From: Amycolatopsis alkalitolerans
GTDB taxonomy: Bacteria; Actinomycetota; Actinomycetes; Mycobacteriales; Pseudonocardiaceae
DNA: 64,000 nt
Assembly: GCF_006152065.1 (NCBI RefSeq)
Contig: NZ_VDFW01000003.1
Span: 248,001 to 312,000 of the forward strand
Direction of reading: 5' to 3'
Made by a program: the position numbers and the translations under genes
Shown: positions 26,387-35,340 of the stretch, piece after piece
Position numbering within the stretch: position 1 is the stretch's first letter
Layout of the letters: each line of letters begins with the position of its first letter
The notes under the pieces: model-generated
Database searches by the model: none
What the model saw: the letters and a program-made list of their open reading frames with translations, nothing else
What the model was told of the DNA's origin: nothing

Positions 26387-26571
26387 TGGCCAAGAAGGCT
26401 CTGATCGCCAAGGCGGCCCGCAAGCCCAAGTTCAAGGTGCGCGCGTACACCCGCTGCAACCGCTGCGGCCGGCCGCATTCGGTGTTCCGCAAGTTCGGGC
26501 TGTGCCGGATCTGCCTCCGCGAGATGGCGCACGCGGGCGAGCTGCCGGGCGTGTCCAAGTCCAGCTGGTAA
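26386..26571 (+). CDS. rpsN: 30S ribosomal protein S14, zinc-binding type Z
   Basis: This protein has 61 residues, the short zinc-binding form. Cys24-x2-Cys27 and Cys40-x2-Cys43 form the ribbon. The longer zinc-free S14 found as a backup in many actinobacteria is not in this window. Confidence 0.97.
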   Translation: MAKKALIAKAARKPKFKVRAYTRCNRCGRPHSVFRKFGLCRICLREMAHAGELPGVSKSSW

Positions 26572-26651
26572 TCCAAGAACTCTCAGCTCCCACTTCGCCA
26601 CAGGCCCTCGGACGACCGGGGGAACCAGGCGAGAAAGGTTGACTGGTCACC

Positions 26652-27050
26652 ATGACGATGACCGACCCGATCGCAGACTTCCTGACGCGTCTGCGCAACG
26701 CCAACTCGGCGTACCACGACGAGGTCGTGCTGCCCCATTCGAAGCTCAAGGCGAACATCGCGGAGATCCTCAAGCGTGAGGGTTACATCGCGGGCTATCG
26801 CGCGGAGCCGGGCGAGAAGCACAAGAACCTCATCGTCGAACTGAAGTACGGCCGCAACCGTGAGCGCAGCATCGCGGGCCTGCGCCGGGTGTCCAAGCCC
26901 GGTCTGCGGGTGTACGCGAAGTCGACCGAGCTGCCCAGCGTGCTCGGCGGTCTCGGCATCGCGATCATCTCGACGTCCGGTGGCCTGCAGACCGACCGGC
27001 AGGCCAAGCGCAATGGTGTGGGCGGGGAAGTCCTCGCCTACGTCTGGTGA
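26652..27050 (+). CDS. rpsH: 30S ribosomal protein S8
   Basis: This protein has 132 residues. ATG at 26652 ([17 protein letters not shown]); an ATG two codons on is an alternative. GAGAAAGG lies upstream. It contains the RNA-binding C-terminal motif [13 protein letters not shown]. In E. coli S8 is the spc-operon repressor. Confidence 0.97.
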   Translation: MTMTDPIADFLTRLRNANSAYHDEVVLPHSKLKANIAEILKREGYIAGYRAEPGEKHKNLIVELKYGRNRERSIAGLRRVSKPGLRVYAKSTELPSVLGGLGIAIISTSGGLQTDRQAKRNGVGGEVLAYVW

Positions 27051-27066
27051 GGAAGGGAGAGCAGGC

Positions 27067-27606
27067 ATGTCACGTATCGGAAAGCTGCCCATTCCCGTCC
27101 CCGCCGGGGTCGAGGTGACCATCGACGGTCGGCTGATCTCGGTCAAGGGCCCCAAGGGCACCCTGTCGCACACCATCGCCGAGCCGATCTTCGTCGAGCG
27201 CGACGAGGACGGCACGCTGCAGGTCAAGCGACCCAACGACGAGCGGGAGAGCAGGGCCCTGCACGGGCTCACCCGGACCCTGGTGAACAACCTGGTCGTG
27301 GGGGTGACCGACGGGTACGAGAAGAAGCTCGAGATCCACGGTGTCGGTTACCGCGTGCAGGCCAAGGGCAGCAACCTGGAGTTCGCCCTCGGCTACAGCC
27401 ACCCCGTGGTGATCGAGGCGCCGGAAGGCATCACCTTCAAGGTCGAGAGCCCGACCCGGTTCTCGGTCTCCGGCATCGACAAGCAGAAGGTCGGCCAGAC
27501 GGCCGCGGTGATCCGCAAGCTGCGCCGCCCCGACCCGTACAAGGGCAAGGGGCTGCGCTACGAGGGTGAGCGCATCCGTCGCAAGGTCGGAAAGACGGGT
27601 AAGTGA
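27067..27606 (+). CDS. rplF: 50S ribosomal protein L6
   Basis: This protein has 179 residues. ATG at 27067 is preceded by GGAAGGGAGAG; longer open frame upstream overlaps rpsH and is ignored. It has the duplicated L6 fold with [13 protein letters not shown] and [16 protein letters not shown]. It binds near the sarcin-ricin loop. Confidence 0.97.
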   Translation: MSRIGKLPIPVPAGVEVTIDGRLISVKGPKGTLSHTIAEPIFVERDEDGTLQVKRPNDERESRALHGLTRTLVNNLVVGVTDGYEKKLEIHGVGYRVQAKGSNLEFALGYSHPVVIEAPEGITFKVESPTRFSVSGIDKQKVGQTAAVIRKLRRPDPYKGKGLRYEGERIRRKVGKTGK

Positions 27607-27608
27607 TC

Positions 27609-28010
27609 ATGAGCGACACTGCAACCACGAAGCGGAAGCCGGTCGGCAAGGACGTTTCGACCCGGCGCCGCGTCGCGAAGACGCGCCGTCACTTCCGGCT
27701 CCGCAAGAAGATCAGCGGCACCGCGCAGCGGCCCCGCCTGTCGGTCAAGCGCTCCTCCCGGCACATCTATGTCCAGGTGATCGACGACCTGGCCGGCCAC
27801 ACGCTGGCCTCGGCGTCCACCATGGAGGCGGACGCGCGCGCCGTGGAGGGCGACAAGAAGGCGAAGGCCGCGAAGGTCGGCGAGCTGCTGGCCGCCCGTG
27901 CGAAGAACGCGGGCATCACGAGCGTCGTGTTCGACCACGGTGGCAACGGCTACCACGGCCGTATCGCGGCGCTGGCCGACGCCGCCCGTGAGGGCGGGTT
28001 GGAGTTCTGA
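27609..28010 (+). CDS. rplR: 50S ribosomal protein L18
   Basis: This protein has 133 residues from the ATG at 27609. A GTG at 27603 overlapping the rplF stop (GTGA) is an equally possible start and would add two residues. It has the basic N-terminus and [20 protein letters not shown], with [12 protein letters not shown] near the end. It binds 5S rRNA with L5. Confidence 0.95.
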   Translation: MSDTATTKRKPVGKDVSTRRRVAKTRRHFRLRKKISGTAQRPRLSVKRSSRHIYVQVIDDLAGHTLASASTMEADARAVEGDKKAKAAKVGELLAARAKNAGITSVVFDHGGNGYHGRIAALADAAREGGLEF

Positions 28011-28059
28011 GACCAGTGACGATGCAGTACCAGCGCGAAAATTACGGAAGGAAAGCCTG

Positions 28060-28704
28060 ATGCCGGGACGTACACGGCAATTCGGCGGCGGTCAGGGCGG
28101 TCAAGGCGGCCAGGGCGGTAACGACCGCGGCGACCGTCGCGACCGCAGGGACCGTCGCGACAGTGGCCGTGGCGGGGCCGGCCAGGACAAGACCCCGCAC
28201 CTCGAGCGCGTGGTCGCCATCAACCGCGTCGCCAAGGTCGTCAAGGGTGGCCGGCGCTTCAGCTTCACCGCGCTGGTCGTCGTCGGGGACGGCGACGGTC
28301 AGGTCGGCGTCGGCTACGGCAAGGCCAAGGAAGTTCCCGCGGCCATCGCCAAGGGTGTCGAGGAAGCCAAGAAGAACTTCTTCCGCGTTCCCCGGATCGC
28401 CGGCACCATCCCGCACCCGATCCAGGGTGAGGACGCCGCCGGTGTGGTGCTGCTCCGCCCGGCCAGCGCCGGTACCGGTGTGATCGCCGGCGGCCCGGTG
28501 CGTGCGGTGCTGGAGTGCGCGGGCGTGCACGACGTGCTGTCGAAGTCGCTCGGCAGCGACAACGCGATCAACATCGTGCACGCGACCGTGGCGGCGCTCA
28601 AGGGCCTGCAGCGTCCGGAAGAGGTGGCGGCCCGCCGTGGCCTGCCGCTCGAGGACGTCGCGCCGGCGCGCATGCTGCGCCAGCGCGCGGGACAGGGGGT
28701 CTGA
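28060..28704 (+). CDS. rpsE: 30S ribosomal protein S5 with Gly/Arg/Asp-rich N-terminal extension
   Basis: This protein has 214 residues. ATG at 28060 has GGAAGGAAAG upstream. Before the S5 domain ([20 protein letters not shown]) there is a repetitive extension: GGQ repeats (residues about 9-18) followed by DRR repeats and an RGG-like stretch. The double-stranded RNA-binding and helicase-site residues of S5 look intact. The extension is low complexity and probably disordered. Confidence 0.97.
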   Translation: MPGRTRQFGGGQGGQGGQGGNDRGDRRDRRDRRDSGRGGAGQDKTPHLERVVAINRVAKVVKGGRRFSFTALVVVGDGDGQVGVGYGKAKEVPAAIAKGVEEAKKNFFRVPRIAGTIPHPIQGEDAAGVVLLRPASAGTGVIAGGPVRAVLECAGVHDVLSKSLGSDNAINIVHATVAALKGLQRPEEVAARRGLPLEDVAPARMLRQRAGQGV

Positions 28705-28705
28705 C

Positions 28706-28891
28706 ATGGCTCAGCTCAAGGTCACCCAGGTCAAGAGCAAGATCGGGACCAAGCAGAACCACCGGGACTCGCTGCGGACCCTCGGCCTGCGCAAGATCCG
28801 GCAGTCCGTGGTCCGGGAGGACACTCCCGAGGTCCGTGGCCTCATCCACACGGTGCGTCACCTCGTGACCGTTGAGGAGGTCAAGGCATGA
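28706..28891 (+). CDS. rpmD: 50S ribosomal protein L30
   Basis: This protein has 61 residues, the usual length. ATG at 28706 is 1 nt after the rpsE stop. It contains [19 protein letters not shown] and [20 protein letters not shown]. The stop overlaps the rplO start (ATGA). Confidence 0.97.
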   Translation: MAQLKVTQVKSKIGTKQNHRDSLRTLGLRKIRQSVVREDTPEVRGLIHTVRHLVTVEEVKA

Positions 28892-29331
28892 CCGCCATCA
28901 AGATCCACCACCTGCGGCCCGCGCCGGGCGCGAAGCGCGACAAGATCCGGGTCGGCCGCGGTGAGGGTTCGAAGGGCAAGACCGCGGGTCGCGGTACCAA
29001 GGGCACCAAGGCCCGCAAGAACGTGCCCGCCGGGTTCGAGGGTGGGCAGATGCCCATCCACATGCGGCTGCCGAAGCTGCGTGGCTTCAAGAACCGGTTC
29101 CGCACGGAGTACCAGCCGGTGAACGTGGGCGACATCGCCCGGGTGTTCACCGAAGGTGGCGCCGTGTCGAAGGAGGACCTGGCCGCCCGCGGTCTGGTCC
29201 GCAAGGGCAAGCTGGTGAAGGTGCTGGGCGGCGGTGAGGTCGGCGTCAAGCTGGATGTCACTGCCGACGCCTTCTCCACCTCGGCCAAGGAGAAGCTCGA
29301 AGCCGCTGGTGGCACCGCCACCAAGGCCTGA
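28888..29331 (+). CDS. rplO: 50S ribosomal protein L15
   Basis: This protein has 147 residues. ATG is coupled to rpmD. The Gly/Lys-rich N-terminus ([20 protein letters not shown]) and [20 protein letters not shown] are typical. It is the last gene before a very strong terminator, so the spc operon ends here instead of running on into secY. Confidence 0.97.
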   Translation: MTAIKIHHLRPAPGAKRDKIRVGRGEGSKGKTAGRGTKGTKARKNVPAGFEGGQMPIHMRLPKLRGFKNRFRTEYQPVNVGDIARVFTEGGAVSKEDLAARGLVRKGKLVKVLGGGEVGVKLDVTADAFSTSAKEKLEAAGGTATKA

Positions 29332-29336
29332 CGCTC

Positions 29337-29380
29337 CAAACCAAACGGCCCGCCGGAAAACCGGCGGGCCGTTTGGTTTG
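29337..29380 (+). terminator. spc operon terminator (20-bp stem)
   Basis: A perfect 20-bp stem (29337-29356 with 29361-29380) closes on an AAAA loop, starting 5 nt after the rplO stop. The outer arm is CAAACCAAACGG on the left and ends GTTTGGTTTG on the right, so it can work on both strands. Confidence 0.9.
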
Positions 29381-29412
29381 TCCGGGATGCCCTGAGGTGC
29401 CACGATCGAAGG

Positions 29413-29994
29413 ATGACAGAGGGGGAGGCACCGGCCGAGAGCGTCCGCAGGTCGCCCTCGTGGTTCGGGACGCGGCTGCTGGGTGTGCTCGCGTGCGCGG
29501 TCGCGGCGGCGCTCGCGATCGCCGGGTCCTTCCTGCCGCTGGTCTCGGGGCAGTTGAGCCTCGGCGGCAGCGCGGCGATGAGGTTGACGGTCACCGGCTG
29601 GAAGCTGACCGCCGAGGGTGTGCCCCCGGCCTTGACTGGCGGCGGGGTCGCGCAAAACGGTTACCCGCTCACGGTCTCCGGCGCGTTGCTCATCATCGCC
29701 GCCATCTTCGGACTGATCGCGGCCATCCGGACGGCGCCCGCGGGCGCGCGGTCGCTCGCCGTGCTGTCCGGGGCCGTCGCGGCTGCCTTCCTCGCGGGCA
29801 CGGTGGCCACCGTCGCCGTCGAGGCGGCCAACGTGCTGGACACGCTCCGGCCGGCGGGCGCCGGCGCGGGCGGTTCGGGGTTCGGCGCGAGCCTCGGCGC
29901 CGGCTTCTGGCTCGAACTCGTCGCGGTGGTGCTGGCCATCGCCGCGGTGGTGCTCGTGGCGCTCCCGGTTCCCCGTGGCTACTCGCAGCAGTAA
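29413..29994 (+). CDS. Predicted four-helix membrane protein between rplO and secY
   Basis: This protein has 193 residues. ATG at 29413; GAAGG lies directly before the start, too close for normal initiation, so the mRNA may be leaderless or the start slightly different. Hydrophobic segments lie at about 20-43, 90-107, 113-138 and 160-183, with a Gly-rich loop (PAGAGAGGSGFGAS). No motif is recognised. It lies outside the spc operon, after the big terminator, and 180 nt before secY. A competing overlapping frame (29373-30068) is Arg/Gly-rich and looks like a shadow. Confidence 0.65.
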   Translation: MTEGEAPAESVRRSPSWFGTRLLGVLACAVAAALAIAGSFLPLVSGQLSLGGSAAMRLTVTGWKLTAEGVPPALTGGGVAQNGYPLTVSGALLIIAAIFGLIAAIRTAPAGARSLAVLSGAVAAAFLAGTVATVAVEAANVLDTLRPAGAGAGGSGFGASLGAGFWLELVAVVLAIAAVVLVALPVPRGYSQQ

Positions 29995-30174
29995 AGGCAA
30001 CCTGCGGTGAGGCAGGTCGTGCCCCGCTGTTAGAGTCGGCAGCACGCTGCGGGACGAGTCTGTCCTGAAGCGCCCCTGGCTTGCCCGCCAGGCAGTTGTG
30101 TACCTGCCGGCCACCGTGGCCGGCCAAGCCGATCGCCGGCGACACCCGCTGGCGACGCCGAGGAGGTCCCCCGC
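29995..30174 (+). promoter_or_regulatory. secY promoter and leader with alternative stem-loops
   Basis: A TAGAGT -10-like box lies at 30031-30036 without a convincing -35. In the leader, CCTGGC (30075-30080) can pair with GCCAGG (30087-30092). Alternatively GGCTTG (30078-30083) can pair with CAAGCC (30125-30130) around an inner hairpin GCCGGCCA/TGGCCGGC (30106-30113/30117-30124). The two outer pairings share bases and exclude each other. The secY ribosome-binding site AGGAGG is at 30161-30166. Confidence 0.4.
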
Positions 30175-31482
30175 GTGCTCAGCGCCTTCCGCTCGGCCTT
30201 CGCTACGCCGGACCTGCGCAAGAAGATCCTGTTCACGCTGATGATCGTGGCCGTCTACCGGATCGGTGCGGTCACGCCGGCGCCCGGGGTCTCCTATCCC
30301 AACGTGCAGGCCTGTGGGGCTCAGGCCGATTCATCGGGCATCTACTCGCTGCTGAACCTCTTCAGCGGTGGCGCGCTCCTGCAGCTGTCGATCTTCTCGA
30401 CCGGCATCATGCCCTACATCACGGCGAGCATCATCGTCCAGCTGCTCACGGTGGTCATCCCACGGTTCGAGGAGCTGCAGAAAGAAGGCCAGGCCGGCCA
30501 GAACAAGCTGACCCAGTACACGCGGTACCTGACGATCGCGCTCGCGATCCTGCAGGCGACCGGTGTCGTCGCGCTCGCCGACCGTGGCCAGCTCTTCCCG
30601 AACTGCACCCAGTCGATCATCCCGGACAACAGCATCTGGTCGCTGGCGATCATCGTCATCACCATGACCGCCGGCACCGCGGTGATGATGTGGCTGGGCG
30701 AGCTCATCACCGAGCGCGGCGTCGGCAACGGCATGTCGATCCTGATCTTCCTGAACATCGCGGCCCGGATCCCGGCCGAGGGCATCAACATCCTCAACGG
30801 CCAGGGCGGCGTGGTCTTCGCCCTCGTGTGCGTGTTCGGCCTGGTCATCATCGCCAGCGTCATCTTCGTCGAGCAGGGTCAGCGCCGGATCCCGGTGCAG
30901 TACGCCAAGCGCATGATCGGCCGGCGGATGTACGGCGGGACCTCGACGTACCTGCCGATCAAGGTCAACCAGGCCGGTGTCATCCCGGTCATCTTCGCTT
31001 CGTCGCTGCTCTATCTGCCGCAGCTGATCGCCCAGCTCATCAACGGCTCGGGCAGCAACTCCGGCTGGTACGTGTTCCTGCAGAACTACATCATCAACCA
31101 GGGCAACTGGGTACACATCCTGCTGTACTTCGCCCTGATCATCTTCTTCACGTACTTCTACATCACGATCACGTTCAACGTGGACGAGCGTGCGGAGGAG
31201 ATGAAGAAGTTCGGCGGCTTCATCCCCGGCATCCGGCCAGGGCGGCCGACCGCGGAGTACCTGAACTTCGTGCTCGGCCGGATCACCCTGCCGGGATCGC
31301 TGTACCTGGGCGTCATCGCCATCCTGCCGAACTTCTTCCTGTCGATCACCCAGCAGGGCAACAACCAGAGCTTCCCGTTCGGTGGGACGGCTGTGCTGAT
31401 CATGGTCGGTGTCGGACTCGACACCGTCAAGCAGATCGAGAGCCAGCTGATGCAGCGCAACTACGAAGGGTTTCTGCGATGA
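30175..31482 (+). CDS. secY: Preprotein translocase subunit SecY
   Basis: This protein has 435 residues with about ten membrane helices. GTG at 30175 has AGGAGG 8 nt upstream. The conserved [21 protein letters not shown] plug/TM2 region (split here for length) and the cytoplasmic loop [16 protein letters not shown] that contacts SecA and the ribosome are present. It forms the SecYEG channel in the cytoplasmic membrane. The stop overlaps adk by 4 nt. Confidence 0.98.
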   Translation: MLSAFRSAFATPDLRKKILFTLMIVAVYRIGAVTPAPGVSYPNVQACGAQADSSGIYSLLNLFSGGALLQLSIFSTGIMPYITASIIVQLLTVVIPRFEELQKEGQAGQNKLTQYTRYLTIALAILQATGVVALADRGQLFPNCTQSIIPDNSIWSLAIIVITMTAGTAVMMWLGELITERGVGNGMSILIFLNIAARIPAEGINILNGQGGVVFALVCVFGLVIIASVIFVEQGQRRIPVQYAKRMIGRRMYGGTSTYLPIKVNQAGVIPVIFASSLLYLPQLIAQLINGSGSNSGWYVFLQNYIINQGNWVHILLYFALIIFFTYFYITITFNVDERAEEMKKFGGFIPGIRPGRPTAEYLNFVLGRITLPGSLYLGVIAILPNFFLSITQQGNNQSFPFGGTAVLIMVGVGLDTVKQIESQLMQRNYEGFLR

Positions 31483-32033
31483 CACGCCTGGTTCTGGTCG
31501 GCCCGCCCGGAGCGGGGAAGGGTACTCAGGCGGACGCCCTTTCGGAGAAGCTGTCGATCCCGCACATCTCGACCGGCGACCTGTTCCGCACCCACGTCTC
31601 CGAGCGGACACCGCTCGGTGAGGAGGCCAAGCGCTACCTCGACTCGGGTGAGCTCGTGCCGGACACGGTGACCAACGAGATGGTGCGCGAGCGGCTGGCC
31701 GAGCCCGACGCGAACGACGGCTTCCTGCTCGACGGGTTCCCGCGCAACACCAAGCAGGCCGAGGTCCTCGGCCAGCTGCTGGGCGAGGTGAACCAGAAGC
31801 TCGACGCGGTGATCCAGCTCGAGGTGCCCGAGGACGTCGTGGTGAACAGGCTGCTCTCGCGTGGCCGCGCGGACGACAGCGAGGACGTGATCCGCCGCCG
31901 CCAGCAGGTGTACTGGTCGGAGACCGCACCGCTGCTCGACTACTACCGCGACATCCTGATCAAGGTCGACGGCGTCGGCGAGATCGACGAGATCGCTTCT
32001 CGCGTCCTCGACGCGCTGCGCGATCGCCGGTGA
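31479..32033 (+). CDS. adk: Adenylate kinase, short-lid form
   Basis: This protein has 184 residues, the short actinobacterial type without the extended zinc lid. ATG at 31479 overlaps the secY stop. P-loop [10 protein letters not shown] (8-17), AMP-binding STGDLFR and DGFPRN are intact, and LSRGRADD marks the short lid. It interconverts ATP + AMP and 2 ADP. Its stop overlaps the map GTG start (GTGA). Confidence 0.97.
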   Translation: MTRLVLVGPPGAGKGTQADALSEKLSIPHISTGDLFRTHVSERTPLGEEAKRYLDSGELVPDTVTNEMVRERLAEPDANDGFLLDGFPRNTKQAEVLGQLLGEVNQKLDAVIQLEVPEDVVVNRLLSRGRADDSEDVIRRRQQVYWSETAPLLDYYRDILIKVDGVGEIDEIASRVLDALRDRR

Positions 32034-32854
32034 ACCGGGGGCCGTTCGGAGTGCTGAAGCTGCTGAGACGGCGGAATTCGATCGAGGTCAAGACCCGGGG
32101 GCAGCTCGACGCCATGCGGGCGGCGGGCCTGGTGGTGCAGCGCACGCTCGCGCTGCTGGCCGAGTCGGCGAAACCGGGGGTGAGCACGGCGGAGCTCGAC
32201 GAGCTCGCCGAGCAGAGCATCCGGGACGCCGGGGCGGTGCCTTCGTTCAAGGGATACCACGGCTTCCCGGCCTCGATCTGCGCCTCGGTGAACAACCAGA
32301 TCGTGCACGGCATCCCGGCGAAGACCACGGTGCTGGCCGACGGTGACCTGATCTCGATCGACTGCGGTGCCATCCTCGACGGCTGGCACGGCGACTCCGC
32401 GGTCACGCTGGCCATCGGCACGGTCTCGGCCGCCGACCTGGCGCTTTCGGCCGCCACCAGGGCCGCGATGTGGGCCGGGATCAAGGCCGCGGTGCCCGGG
32501 GCGAAGCTCACCGACATCTCGCACGCCATCCAGTCCGCCGCGGACGCGGCCTCGGCCGCCGACGGGGTCGATTACGGCCAGATCGTCGAGTACGGCGGTC
32601 ACGGCATCGGCCGCGAGATGCACATGGACCCGTTCCTGCCGAACATCGGCAAGCCGGGCAAGGGCCCGCGGCTCGAAGCCGGGATGGCGCTGGCGATCGA
32701 GCCGATGCTGACCGGTGGTTCGAACGAGACCGTCGAGCTGGAGGACGGCTGGACCGTGGTCACCGCGGACGGCTCCCGCGCCGCCCACTGGGAGCACACG
32801 GTCGCCATCACCGCCGATGGCCCCTGGGTACTGACGGCCCCGGAACAAGACTGA
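32030..32854 (+). CDS. map: Type I methionine aminopeptidase
   Basis: This protein has 274 residues. GTG at 32030 is coupled to adk. The five metal ligands are visible: Asp111, Asp122 (WHGDSA), His191 (GGHGIG), Glu224 (AIEPML) and Glu255 (WEHTVAI). It removes the initiator Met from nascent proteins. The gene order secY-adk-map is conserved in bacteria. Confidence 0.96.
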   Translation: MNRGPFGVLKLLRRRNSIEVKTRGQLDAMRAAGLVVQRTLALLAESAKPGVSTAELDELAEQSIRDAGAVPSFKGYHGFPASICASVNNQIVHGIPAKTTVLADGDLISIDCGAILDGWHGDSAVTLAIGTVSAADLALSAATRAAMWAGIKAAVPGAKLTDISHAIQSAADAASAADGVDYGQIVEYGGHGIGREMHMDPFLPNIGKPGKGPRLEAGMALAIEPMLTGGSNETVELEDGWTVVTADGSRAAHWEHTVAITADGPWVLTAPEQD

Positions 32855-33056
32855 GCCAACGCTCGTTTAACACACGTCACCCCGCCTCGCATGCTGCGAC
32901 ACGGGGTGCGTAGACTGTCTAGTCGGCGTACTCAGCACGCCGAGTCCAGCGCGCTCGTGAACAGTTTTTCAGCTTTGGAGTCGGAGTGCCGTGTGCGTCG
33001 GCACCACCTAGGCAGGCAAGAACGGTGCGCAGCCATTATCACGAAACGCGGAGGAC
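32855..33056 (+). promoter_or_regulatory. infA promoter and leader
   Basis: A TAGACT -10 box lies at 32911-32916. An inverted repeat CACCCCG (32878-32884)/CGGGGTG (32902-32908) straddles the place where the -35 would be, and no good -35 hexamer is seen. A 7-bp hairpin TCGGCGT/ACGCCGA (32923-32929/32937-32943) lies just downstream in the transcript. The 202-nt region has no supported gene. Confidence 0.45.
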
Positions 33057-33278
33057 ATGGCTAAGAAAGACGGGGCCATCGAGGTCGAGGGTCGCGTGGT
33101 CGAGCCACTCCCCAACGCGATGTTCCGAGTCGAGTTGGAGAACGGCCACAAGGTCCTGGCACATATCAGCGGCAAGATGCGGCAGCACTACATCCGCATC
33201 CTGCCGGAGGACCGGGTCGTCGTGGAGCTCTCGCCCTACGACTTGTCCCGTGGTCGCATCGTCTACCGCTACAAGTGA
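33057..33278 (+). CDS. infA: Translation initiation factor IF-1
   Basis: This protein has 73 residues, an S1-like OB fold ([19 protein letters not shown], then [19 protein letters not shown]). ATG at 33057 follows GCGGAGG. It occupies the ribosomal A site during initiation. It heads the infA-rpmJ-rpsM group. Confidence 0.98.
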   Translation: MAKKDGAIEVEGRVVEPLPNAMFRVELENGHKVLAHISGKMRQHYIRILPEDRVVVELSPYDLSRGRIVYRYK

Positions 33279-33311
33279 TGACGGTGAGCAACGCATAAGG
33301 AAGCAGGAGAC

Positions 33312-33425
33312 GTGAAGGTTCAGCCGAGCGTCAAGAAGATCTGCGACAAGTGCAAGGTGATCCGCCGCCACGGCCGGATCATGGTGATCTGCGAGAACCT
33401 GCGTCACAAGCAGCGTCAGGGCTGA
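33312..33425 (+). CDS. rpmJ: 50S ribosomal protein L36, zinc-binding form
   Basis: This protein has 37 residues. GTG at 33312 has GCAGGAG upstream. It opens [16 protein letters not shown] and carries the zinc ligands Cys11, Cys14, Cys27 and His32, so it is the C+ form. It is 33 nt after infA. Confidence 0.97.
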   Translation: MKVQPSVKKICDKCKVIRRHGRIMVICENLRHKQRQG

Positions 33426-33627
33426 TCGCGCACTCCGCGCAGAGCGGATTGACGGCGAAAACCTCCCCGCACCTGCCGCGCCCGAACGGGCACGGCACAC
33501 CCCCGGACTCCAGGCCGGGGCCGGGACACCAGCCGCGCGAGCGGATGGCAAGACAGCGAGTCGGTCCCGGGACCGGGTGGGGAGCACACCTGGAGCCAGC
33601 AGAAACCACGAAGGAGCTAGAGCCGCC
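33426..33627 (+). promoter_or_regulatory. Structured leader of the rpsM (alpha) operon
   Basis: This 202-nt gap has no supported gene. It holds at least four inverted repeats: TCCGC/GCGGA (33434-33438/33444-33448), GCCCG-AA-CGGGC (33480-33491), CCCCGG/CCGGGG (33501-33506/33515-33520) and the 14-nt palindrome CGGTCCCGGGACCG (33562-33575). The rpsM ribosome-binding site AAGGAG is at about 33611. In E. coli S4 represses the alpha operon through its leader; a similar role here is only a possibility. Confidence 0.45.
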
Positions 33628-34008
33628 ATGGCACGACTCGCCGGCGTCGATCTCCCCCGCGAGAAGCGGTTGGAGATCGCGCTGACTTACATCTACGGCA
33701 TCGGCCGTACCCGCTCCAAGGAGCTCATCGCGGCATCGGCCCTGAACCCGGACACCCGGGTGCGGGACCTTTCCGACGACGACCTCGTCAAGCTGCGGGA
33801 CTACATCGAAGAGAACTTCAAGGTCGAGGGTGACCTTCGCCGCGAGGTGAACGCCGATATCCGGCGCAAGATCGAGATCGGCACCTACCAGGGGCTGCGG
33901 TGGCGGCGCGGACTTCCCGTCCGTGGCCAGCGCACCAAGACCAACGCCCGTACCCGCAAGGGGCCGAAGAAGACGGTCGCCGGCAAGAAGAAGGCTGGCA
34001 AGAAGTGA
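33628..34008 (+). CDS. rpsM: 30S ribosomal protein S13
   Basis: This protein has 126 residues. ATG at 33628 ([21 protein letters not shown]), with AAGGAG upstream. It contains GIGRTRS and the basic tail [17 protein letters not shown]. It contacts the P-site tRNA and L5. Its stop overlaps the next small gene by 4 nt (GTGA). Confidence 0.97.
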   Translation: MARLAGVDLPREKRLEIALTYIYGIGRTRSKELIAASALNPDTRVRDLSDDDLVKLRDYIEENFKVEGDLRREVNADIRRKIEIGTYQGLRWRRGLPVRGQRTKTNARTRKGPKKTVAGKKKAGKK

Positions 34009-34196
34009 GCGTCCAGGGCAAGAAGGTCGTGCGGATGCGCGGTCAGCGCCTCACGCACGCGTCAGCTGTTTCGCCGAAGGCTCTCTACGCCCGCCCGATG
34101 GCCCTGCGCCAGCTCTACGCCGACGCCGGTTCCGTGATCCGGCGCGGGCAGCAGGAAGCGCGCATGGCCGCCGAGCAGACCGACAACTCGCGCTAA
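34005..34196 (+). CDS. Novel 63-residue basic protein embedded in the alpha operon
   Basis: GTG at 34005 overlaps the rpsM stop (GTGA), and TAA at 34194-34196 lies just before the rpsK ribosome-binding site (GAGGAG, 34199-34204), so the gene fills the whole rpsM-rpsK gap. Nearly all codons end in G or C. The product starts [16 protein letters not shown], has a middle [18 protein letters not shown] and a helical Arg/Gln/Glu end. Net charge is about +8, with no Cys, Trp or membrane segment. rpsM and rpsK are normally adjacent. A ribosome-associated protein is plausible from charge and position. I recognise no family. Confidence 0.7.
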   Translation: MSVQGKKVVRMRGQRLTHASAVSPKALYARPMALRQLYADAGSVIRRGQQEARMAAEQTDNSR

Positions 34197-34215
34197 CGAG
34201 GAGAATCACCCCCAC

Positions 34216-34620
34216 ATGCCACCCAAGTCTCGTACCGCCGGGACCAAGAAGGTCCGGCGGAAGGAAAAGAAGAACGTGGCCCACGGCCACGCGCACATCA
34301 AGAGCACGTTCAACAACACGATCGTGTCCATCACCGACCCGAACGGCGCGGTGATCTCGTGGGCGTCGTCGGGCCACGTCGGGTTCAAGGGCTCGCGCAA
34401 GTCCACCCCGTTCGCCGCCCAGATGGCCGCCGAGAACGCCGCCCGCAAGGCCGCGGAGCACGGCATGAAGAAGGTCGACGTCTTCGTGAAGGGCCCGGGT
34501 TCGGGCCGCGAGACGGCGATCCGCTCGCTGCAGGCCGCCGGTCTCGAGGTCGGCACCATCCAGGACGTGACCCCGCAGCCGCACAACGGTTGCCGCCCGC
34601 CCAAGCGGCGCCGGGTCTGA
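34216..34620 (+). CDS. rpsK: 30S ribosomal protein S11
   Basis: This protein has 134 residues. ATG at 34216 ([20 protein letters not shown]). It contains [18 protein letters not shown] and [16 protein letters not shown], the tail near the mRNA exit. GAGGAG lies 11 nt upstream. Confidence 0.97.
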   Translation: MPPKSRTAGTKKVRRKEKKNVAHGHAHIKSTFNNTIVSITDPNGAVISWASSGHVGFKGSRKSTPFAAQMAAENAARKAAEHGMKKVDVFVKGPGSGRETAIRSLQAAGLEVGTIQDVTPQPHNGCRPPKRRRV

Positions 34621-34643
34621 GGAACGGGGAGGAGTAACAGAAC

Positions 34644-35249
34644 ATGGCTCGCTACACCGGCCCCGCGACTCGAGTCTCGCGGCGCCTCAAGGTTGACCTG
34701 ATCGGCGGCGACCAGGCTTTCGAGCGTCGCCCGTACCCGCCCGGCCAGCACGGCCGCGGCCGGGTAAAGGAGAGCGAATACCTGCTCCAGCTGCAGGAGA
34801 AGCAGAAGGCCCGGCACACCTACGGCGTGCTGGAGAAGCAGTTCAGCCGCTACTACAAGGAAGCGGCGCGCCGGCAGGGCAAGACCGGTGAGAACCTGCT
34901 GCAGATCCTGGAGTCCCGGCTGGACAACGTGATCTACCGCGCAGGTATCGCGCGCACCCGCCGCCAGGCTCGCCAGCTGGTGTCCCACGGGCACTTCCTG
35001 GTCAACGGCGTCAAGGTGAACATCCCCAGCTACCAGGTGACCAAGTGGGACATCATCGACGTGCGGTCCAAGTCGCTGTCGATGCTGCCGTTCGTGGCCG
35101 CGAAGGAATCGTTCGGAGACCGCCCCATCCCGGCCTGGCTGCAGGTCGTGCCGTCCAACCTCCGTGTCCTGGTGCACCAGCTCCCCGAGCGGGCCCAGAT
35201 CGAGGTTCCGGTGCAGGAACAGCTGATCGTCGAGTTCTACTCGAAGTGA
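34644..35249 (+). CDS. rpsD: 30S ribosomal protein S4
   Basis: This protein has 201 residues. ATG at 34644 has GGGGAGGAG upstream. The N-terminus ([19 protein letters not shown]) lacks the zinc cysteines, so it is the C-minus form. The S4 RNA-binding domain ([20 protein letters not shown], then HGHFLVNG) is intact. It initiates 30S assembly. Confidence 0.97.
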   Translation: MARYTGPATRVSRRLKVDLIGGDQAFERRPYPPGQHGRGRVKESEYLLQLQEKQKARHTYGVLEKQFSRYYKEAARRQGKTGENLLQILESRLDNVIYRAGIARTRRQARQLVSHGHFLVNGVKVNIPSYQVTKWDIIDVRSKSLSMLPFVAAKESFGDRPIPAWLQVVPSNLRVLVHQLPERAQIEVPVQEQLIVEFYSK

Positions 35250-35255
35250 TCACCG

Positions 35256-35283
35256 GTGGCGGCACGCACCCGCGTGCCGCCAC
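35256..35283 (+). other. Hairpin between rpsD and rpoA
   Basis: A perfect 12-bp stem (GTGGCGGCACGC 35256-35267 with 35272-35283) closes on an ACCC loop, 6 nt after the rpsD stop. Only a weak T-run follows (CCCTTTC at about 35293), so it may be a partial attenuator or mRNA stabiliser separating r-protein from RNA polymerase expression. Confidence 0.7.
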
Positions 35284-35340
35284 TACGCCATCCCTTTCGG
35301 CGTCATATGGCGGGCGCCGGCAGGAAAGGAAAGAACGAAA

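Noticed and set aside
29373-30068. Plus-strand frame overlapping the membrane protein before secY
   Set aside because: Composition is Arg/Gly/Ala without structure, while the 29413-29994 frame gives clear membrane helices.
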